The translations under genes were made by a program, and so were the position numbers. From Pelomonas parva (lineage in GTDB: Bacteria; Pseudomonadota; Gammaproteobacteria; Burkholderiales; Burkholderiaceae_C), in NCBI RefSeq assembly GCF_043555835.1, contig NZ_JBIGHV010000003.1, positions 124,001 to 188,000 of the forward strand: a stretch of 64,000 nucleotides of DNA, written 5' to 3'. Positions 59,913 to 64,000 of this stretch are shown piece by piece. The notes under the pieces were generated by a model that did not search any database, was not told the DNA's origin, and saw only the letters and a program-made list of their open reading frames with translations. The first letter of the stretch is position 1, and each line of letters opens with the position of its first letter.

Positions 59913-60808
59913 GTGGCGGCGATTGTGGCGCGTGAAAACCGGCGCGGCTCGCCGGTGATCGGGTCCGTGAAGGCAATCTCGCGGGCGATGAGTTGCAGCG
60001 GCGCGTCGAAGCGCGGCGGGTTCTCATGCGGCTGCAGCAGCGGGTAGACGCGGTCGCCGACCAGGGCCAAGCCCAGCGCGTTCATCTGCGCGCGCAGCTG
60101 GTGGCGGGCGCCGGTGTGCGGGCGCAGCTCGTAGCGGGCCAGGCCACCGTCCAGTCGCTCGACGAGGGCGATGTGGGTCTCGGCATTGGGCTCGCCGGCG
60201 ACGACCTGCATCTGCAGGAACTGCTCGGTGTCCGGCTCTTCTAGGCGGTGCCGCACGACGCGTGGCCAGGGGCCTTCGCTCCAGGGCGCGATGGCGTCGT
60301 AGACCTTCTCGACCTCGCGCTCGCGGAACAGCCGGTGGTAGGCGTCGCGCTCGGCCGGCTTCAGGCTGAAGACGACCAGGCCGGCCGTCTCGCGGTCCAG
60401 CCGGTGCACGGGGATGAGGTCGGCCAGGCCGGTGCGGTGGCGCAGCCGCGCCATCAGCGTCTGCCGGGCGTAGAGGCCGCTGGGCGTGACGGGCAGGAAG
60501 TGCGGCTTGTCGGCCACCAACAGGTGCTCGTCCTGGAAGACGATGCGCTCGGCGCCGGGCACGTCGGGCTCCGTGGCCAGGTGGCGCCAGTAGTAGATGC
60601 GGCGGTTGGGCTGGTACGCCTCCTGCACCGCGCGGCCATCATCGTCGACGACATCGCCGCGCGCCAGGCGTTCAGCCCAGTCGTCGACACGGGGCAGGCG
60701 CTCGGCGAGGAAGGCCGCCGTCGTCGCCCAGGGCCCGGGCGGGCAGAACACGGCGCTGGCGGCCACGCCCTCACGCAGCGGCAGCTCGGGTTTGCGTGGA
60801 CGACTCAC
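59909..60808 (-). CDS. RluA-family pseudouridine synthase
   Basis: 299 residues from the GTG at 60808 (MSRPRKPELPLREGV). The catalytic motif is PVHRLDRETAGLVVF with its aspartate, and VADKPHFLPVTPSG and ELRPHTGARHQLRAQM complete the RluA pattern. It isomerises uridine in rRNA or tRNA; the target is unknown. The start codon and the AAGGG before it lie within the repeat shared with 2762-2839. The stop overlaps the DUF484/GGDEF gene. Confidence 0.88.
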   Translation of the reverse strand: MSRPRKPELPLREGVAASAVFCPPGPWATTAAFLAERLPRVDDWAERLARGDVVDDDGRAVQEAYQPNRRIYYWRHLATEPDVPGAERIVFQDEHLLVADKPHFLPVTPSGLYARQTLMARLRHRTGLADLIPVHRLDRETAGLVVFSLKPAERDAYHRLFREREVEKVYDAIAPWSEGPWPRVVRHRLEEPDTEQFLQMQVVAGEPNAETHIALVERLDGGLARYELRPHTGARHQLRAQMNALGLALVGDRVYPLLQPHENPPRFDAPLQLIAREIAFTDPITGEPRRFSRATIAAT

Positions 60809-60956
60809 TGGTGCACCCTTCGGCCTGCGGCCTTGCCTGGCCGACGGATCGGCCAGGCGTTCGCCAGGCACGAGATGCCCTCAGGGCATCTCATGTCCGG
60901 GCTCACTCCCGCCAGGCGGGAGCGAGCTTGCTTGGGGCGGCCCGGCGCGGCGCTCA
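60804..60956 (-). repeat. Intra-operon repeat, copy 2 (supplies SD and GTG start)
   Basis: This is the second copy of the spacer repeat at 2762-2839, in the same orientation relative to its genes. The outer blocks (60804-60832 and 60911-60947) match copy 1. About 78 bp of extra sequence lie between them, with hairpins GCCTGGCCGA/TCGGCCAGGC (60835-60858) and GAGATGCCC/GGGCATCTC (60872-60892). Confidence 0.75.
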
Positions 60957-61844
60957 CTCGATGCGCGGGCCGCCCCGGGCGCGCTCGTCCATGTAGGTGT
61001 TGAGGCGCTTCAGGTCGACGGCATCGAACTTGACGCCACGCCACTCGCGCACCCAGGCGGCGCGATCCGGCTCCCGCGCCAGCGCGCGCACGGCGGCGTC
61101 GATGGCCTCGATCTGGCGCCGGCCCTCGGGCGTGCGGCTGCAGGAGACGGTGGCCAGCAGCGTGCTGAGGCCCTCGGCCACGGGTAGCGCGACCAGGGCG
61201 TCGGGGTCGCCAGCGCGCCGCAGGTGATCCTTGACGACGGCCGGGTAGTCCAGCGTGTAGTCCATGCGGCCGGCGCGCAGCATGTCCAACAACTGGCTGC
61301 TGTGCTGGGCGCGCACGGCCTGGCGCGGCACGGCGTGCCCGGCCAGCAGCGGATCGATCTGCGGCCCGAAGGCACGGTCGCGCGCCAGCAGCAGGCGCAG
61401 GTCGGGACGCTTGAGCAGGTCCGCCAGTACGACGCGGCCATCCCCCGCAGGGCCCTGCGCGATCTTCGCCATCGCATCGCGCCGCACGATGACGTGGATC
61501 TCGCGCGAGACCAGCGACGGGTAGAGGTGGGAGAAGTACAGCCAGCTCAGGCGCTCCGGCGTGCGCACATGCAGCGTGGAGCACAGCGTCTGGCCGCTGC
61601 GGCTCAGTGCCTCGTAACGCGTCGTGCTGGCCTCGATGAACGCATGCTGCACGCCGGCCATGCGCGGCAGCAGCACGCGCATGAAGCCATCCACCTCGCC
61701 CCGCCCCAGCTCGGCCACGCTGCGCGGCGCATGGCCGTGGATGAAGCTAAAGTGCGGCGACATGTCCTGCGCCACCCAGCGGATAGTGTCGGCCTGCGCG
61801 GCCGCCGCTGTCAGCAGGGCCGCGACGGCCCATGCCCAGCGCAT
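60954..61844 (-). CDS. Periplasmic binding-like protein, TIGR02285 type
   Basis: 296 residues from the ATG at 61844. A signal peptide (about 1-19, ending AQA) precedes a bilobal solute-binding-like fold (WVAQDMSPHFSFIHG, LSWLYFSHLYPSLVSREIHVIVRR, RMDYTLDYPAVVKDHL). This matches the group of amino-acid-binding-like proteins without transporter genes, TIGR02285. No permease or ATPase lies nearby. It starts 2 bp after the murA paralogue and is followed by the intra-operon repeat, so murA, this gene and the genes beyond may share a transcript. Confidence 0.8.
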   Translation of the reverse strand: MRWAWAVAALLTAAAAQADTIRWVAQDMSPHFSFIHGHAPRSVAELGRGEVDGFMRVLLPRMAGVQHAFIEASTTRYEALSRSGQTLCSTLHVRTPERLSWLYFSHLYPSLVSREIHVIVRRDAMAKIAQGPAGDGRVVLADLLKRPDLRLLLARDRAFGPQIDPLLAGHAVPRQAVRAQHSSQLLDMLRAGRMDYTLDYPAVVKDHLRRAGDPDALVALPVAEGLSTLLATVSCSRTPEGRRQIEAIDAAVRALAREPDRAAWVREWRGVKFDAVDLKRLNTYMDERARGGPRIE

Positions 61845-61846
61845 GC

Positions 61847-63148
61847 TCAGTCTCCCTCGACCCACTCCATGCGGGCACCCAGCTCGCCGATGTGCTCGAC
61901 GAAGTTCGGATGGGCGCGGCGGATGGGCGTCGCGTTCCTGATCACGCTCTTGCCCGGGATGCTGGCCGCCACCATCAGCAGCGCGATGGCCACGCGGATG
62001 ATGTAGGGGCTTTCCACCTCGGCCGGGCTCAGCGGCTTGCCGCCGAAGGTGATCATGCGGTGCGGGTCGCTCAGGAAGGCATGCGCGCCGAACTTGGCCA
62101 GCTCGCTCGTCCAGCCCATCGCGCCGTCATAGATCTTGTTCCAGAACATCACGCTGCCTTCGGCCTTGACGCCGAGCGCGACGAAGATGGGCAGCAGGTC
62201 CACCGGCACATAAGGCCACGGCGCAGCTTCCACCTTCTGCAGGATGTTGCGCGTGAACGGCTCCTTGACCTTCAGCGGGCCGTCGGTGACGCAGCGGCTC
62301 CAGCCGTCTTCATGAACGATCTGCACGCCGAACTTCGCGAAGGTACGGTCCAGCAGCGGGAACATCTCCGGCGCGCCGTTCTTGACCTGCACGTTGCCGC
62401 CGGTGATGGCACCCAGCGCCAGGAAGGTGACGATCTCGTGGAAGTCTTCGGTGAAGGTGTAGTCGGCGCCGCCCAGCTCCTGCACGCCGGTGATCTTCAG
62501 CTTCGACGTGCCGTGGCCTTCGATCTTGGCGCCCAGCAGCGACATGAAGTTGCAGAACTCCTGCACATGCGGCTCGCTGGCGGCATTGGTCAGCGTGGAC
62601 ACGCCGTCAGCAAGCGCCGCGCACAACACGAAGTTCTCGGTCGTCGTGACGGAGGCGTAGTCGGTCCAGTGGTCGTTGGCGGAGAGCGGGCGCTTGACGT
62701 GCAGCACCAGGCCATCGGGCAGGCGCTCCACGTCGGCGCCGAAGCGCTGGAACACCTCCACATGCGGGTCGATTTCGCGCGCGCCGAGCGTGCAACCCTT
62801 GACGTCGTCCTCGATGCGCGCCGCGCCGAAGCGGGCCATCAGACCGGGCACCAGCATGATGGAGGAGCGCATCTCCTCGGGCAGCCGGTCGGTGGCCGGG
62901 TCGAAGTGCGTGTCGCGGTGATGGACGTCGAGGATGCCGGTCTTGAAGTCCAGCTCGACCATGGAGCCGAGCTTGCGGAAGACCTCGACGATCTTCTTCA
63001 CATCGGTGATCTCGGGCACGCCGCGCAGGCGCACAGGCTGCCGGGTCAGCAGCGTCGCGCACAGGATGGGCAGGACGGCGTTCTTGTTGGCCGAGGGGGT
63101 GATGCGGCCCGAGAGGGGCGTGCCGCCGTGGACGATCAGGTGGGACAT
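61847..63148 (-). CDS. UDP-N-acetylglucosamine 1-carboxyvinyltransferase, MurA paralogue
   Basis: 433 residues from the ATG at 63148 (MSHLIVHGGTPLSG). ITPSANKNAVLPILCATLL carries the Lys-Asn pair, DDVKGCTLGAREIDPH retains the cysteine that fosfomycin modifies in MurA, and TDWASV-type TDYASVTTTENFVL follows. It should add enolpyruvate to UDP-GlcNAc for peptidoglycan. In Burkholderiales the housekeeping murA sits in the his cluster, so this one, next to a binding-like protein, is likely a second copy. It diverges at several spots (SANKNA for GAKNA). Confidence 0.85.
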   Translation of the reverse strand: MSHLIVHGGTPLSGRITPSANKNAVLPILCATLLTRQPVRLRGVPEITDVKKIVEVFRKLGSMVELDFKTGILDVHHRDTHFDPATDRLPEEMRSSIMLVPGLMARFGAARIEDDVKGCTLGAREIDPHVEVFQRFGADVERLPDGLVLHVKRPLSANDHWTDYASVTTTENFVLCAALADGVSTLTNAASEPHVQEFCNFMSLLGAKIEGHGTSKLKITGVQELGGADYTFTEDFHEIVTFLALGAITGGNVQVKNGAPEMFPLLDRTFAKFGVQIVHEDGWSRCVTDGPLKVKEPFTRNILQKVEAAPWPYVPVDLLPIFVALGVKAEGSVMFWNKIYDGAMGWTSELAKFGAHAFLSDPHRMITFGGKPLSPAEVESPYIIRVAIALLMVAASIPGKSVIRNATPIRRAHPNFVEHIGELGARMEWVEGD

Positions 63149-63252
63149 CGAATGAGATTTCAGTGCGCGCAAGCGGCGCGCGGTGGCATTGTCGACGTTT
63201 GGGGCGGGGCGCATGCGCCGCCGTCCGGAAGGTTTGCTCCGCGCCGGGGGAA

Positions 63253-64000
63253 TCAATCGTCCGCTGCAGGGTCAAGCCGCTTGGCCCGGTTCAGCCGCCA
63301 GGCATCGCCCGGGTCGGTGAAGACCTGCTCCGCCGTCGTGCCCGTCTCCCGGCCGGCGGCATCGATGGCGATGCGCTTGTCGAAGACGTAGCACTCGCCT
63401 TCCCAATCGGCCGCCGCGTCGGGAAAGGCTTCGAGAAAGTTCAGGATGCCGCCATCGAGCTGGGCCACTTTCAACCCTCGCTCCTGCATCCACGCCGCCG
63501 TCTTCTCGCAGCGGATACCGCCTGTGCAATACATCGCGACGGTCTTGCCCTGCCATTCGTCGCGGTGCGCCTCGACAAAGGCGGGGAAGTCGCGGAAGTG
63601 GGGCACGCCGGGGTCGATGGCGCCGCGAAAGCGGCCGAGCTTGAACTCGAACGTGTTGCGGTTGTCGAGCACGACGGTGTCGGGCTCGGCCAGCAGCTCG
63701 CGCCAGCGCTGCGGGCTGACGTGGGTGTCGGTCGCGTCACCCTGCACGCCGGGAATGCCGAAGGCGACGATCTCGCGCTTGACCGAGACCTTGAAGCGGC
63801 TGAAGGGGCGGCGCTCGCAGGCGTTGTGCTTGAAGTGCAGGTCGGCGAGGCCGGGTTGCGCCTGCAGTTCGTCTTCAAACGTGTGGACCGCCTCGGCCTC
63901 ACCGGCCACGGCCGCGCTCAGGCCTTCCTCGGCCACCAGCACGACGCCGCCGAGCGCCAGCGCCGCGCCGCGTTCGCGCAGCCATTCAGCAAAGCCGGTC
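63253..64000 (-). CDS. trhO: tRNA uridine(34) hydroxylase TrhO, rhodanese domain (5' end cut)
   Basis: The frame runs off the window edge without a start; 248 codons are visible. The N-terminal acylphosphatase-like part is incomplete (VVLVAEEGLSAAVAG). The rhodanese domain follows, with DNRNTFEFKLGRFRGAIDP and the active-site loop YCTGGIRCEKTAAWM bearing the catalytic cysteine. The family makes 5-hydroxyuridine at tRNA position 34 in an O2-dependent reaction. It is upstream of the murA paralogue with a 104-bp spacer. Confidence 0.9.
   Translation of the reverse strand, partial: TGFAEWLRERGAALALGGVVLVAEEGLSAAVAGEAEAVHTFEDELQAQPGLADLHFKHNACERRPFSRFKVSVKREIVAFGIPGVQGDATDTHVSPQRWRELLAEPDTVVLDNRNTFEFKLGRFRGAIDPGVPHFRDFPAFVEAHRDEWQGKTVAMYCTGGIRCEKTAAWMQERGLKVAQLDGGILNFLEAFPDAAADWEGECYVFDKRIAIDAAGRETGTTAEQVFTDPGDAWRLNRAKRLDPAADD

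Noticed and set aside
1..64000. CRISPR arrays, tRNA or rRNA genes, complete prophage or intact IS
   Set aside because: No regularly spaced repeats, no cloverleaf sequences that I could recognise, no integrase, capsid or transposase frames.

Overview
The window is high-GC DNA (roughly 68-70% by eye) from a betaproteobacterium of the order Burkholderiales. The best fit is the Roseateles/Rubrivivax/Leptothrix branch. The reason is gene order: hpf-ptsN-hprK, fur/bamE-dapB-exbB-exbD-leuS-lptE-holA, thiL-pgpA-pncC and rsmA-surA-lptD all occur here in the arrangement usual for that order. I see no tRNA, rRNA, CRISPR array or intact transposase.

Layout. 1-5.7 kb (minus strand) holds an operon of a TonB-dependent siderophore-type receptor, an ABC ATPase and two DUF3526-type permeases. 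It is divergent from a Fur-family regulator, with a Fur-box-like palindrome between them. About 6.3-14.2 kb is an accessory region of lower GC bounded by two different pairs of short direct repeats that look like insertion-sequence ends. It carries two small unknown genes, a DUF3892 protein, a probable proteasome-like Ntn-hydrolase with a small partner, an ArsR/DCC-thioredoxin-like/UbiG module, a HAD-like protein, a LysR regulator, a KptA RNA 2'-phosphotransferase and an EF-Tu fragment with no GTPase domain. 14.3-16.4 kb is a GntR(YtrA)-regulated ABC exporter.

16.4-25.7 kb is a light/oxidative-stress lipid locus. A CarH-type B12 photoreceptor-regulator and a ferritin-like di-iron protein face a long overlapping operon: FAD amine-oxidase-like protein, DUF1365, cyclopropane-fatty-acid-synthase-like methyltransferase, chalcone-isomerase-like protein, GPH-type MFS transporter, DUF3833 lipoprotein, SDR and an NTF2-like protein. 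The divergent spacer holds three TTGT/ACAA palindromes and a hairpin with a long CU-rich loop followed by an intrinsic terminator, which is a candidate small RNA. A 238-bp element with perfect 19-bp inverted ends sits between the SDR and NTF2-like genes.

25.7-43.8 kb is mostly core genome: corA, hpf, ptsN, hprK, fur, bamE, dapB, exbB/exbD, leuS, lptE, holA, a cupredoxin-like protein coupled to a GGDEF/EAL protein, pncC, pgpA, thiL and maeB. 44.0-44.9 kb is a barnase/barstar pair. 45-49.5 kb is rsmA-surA-lptD, next to what looks like a decayed amgK. From 50 kb onward come a LysR regulator and an M20 peptidase, three further GGDEF proteins, a lipoprotein/MORN-protein pair, an RluA-type pseudouridine synthase, a periplasmic binding-like protein, a MurA paralogue and a 5'-truncated TrhO.

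Neighbouring genes very often overlap by ATGA, so translational coupling is general here. The most unusual items are: an intra-operon repeat present twice that appears to supply the Shine-Dalgarno sequence and GTG start of the following gene (2762-2839 and 60804-60956), the CU-loop RNA candidate (about 18600-18768), the Ntn-hydrolase gene (7969-9255), the inverted-repeat element (25078-25315), the EF-Tu fragment and the amgK remnant.
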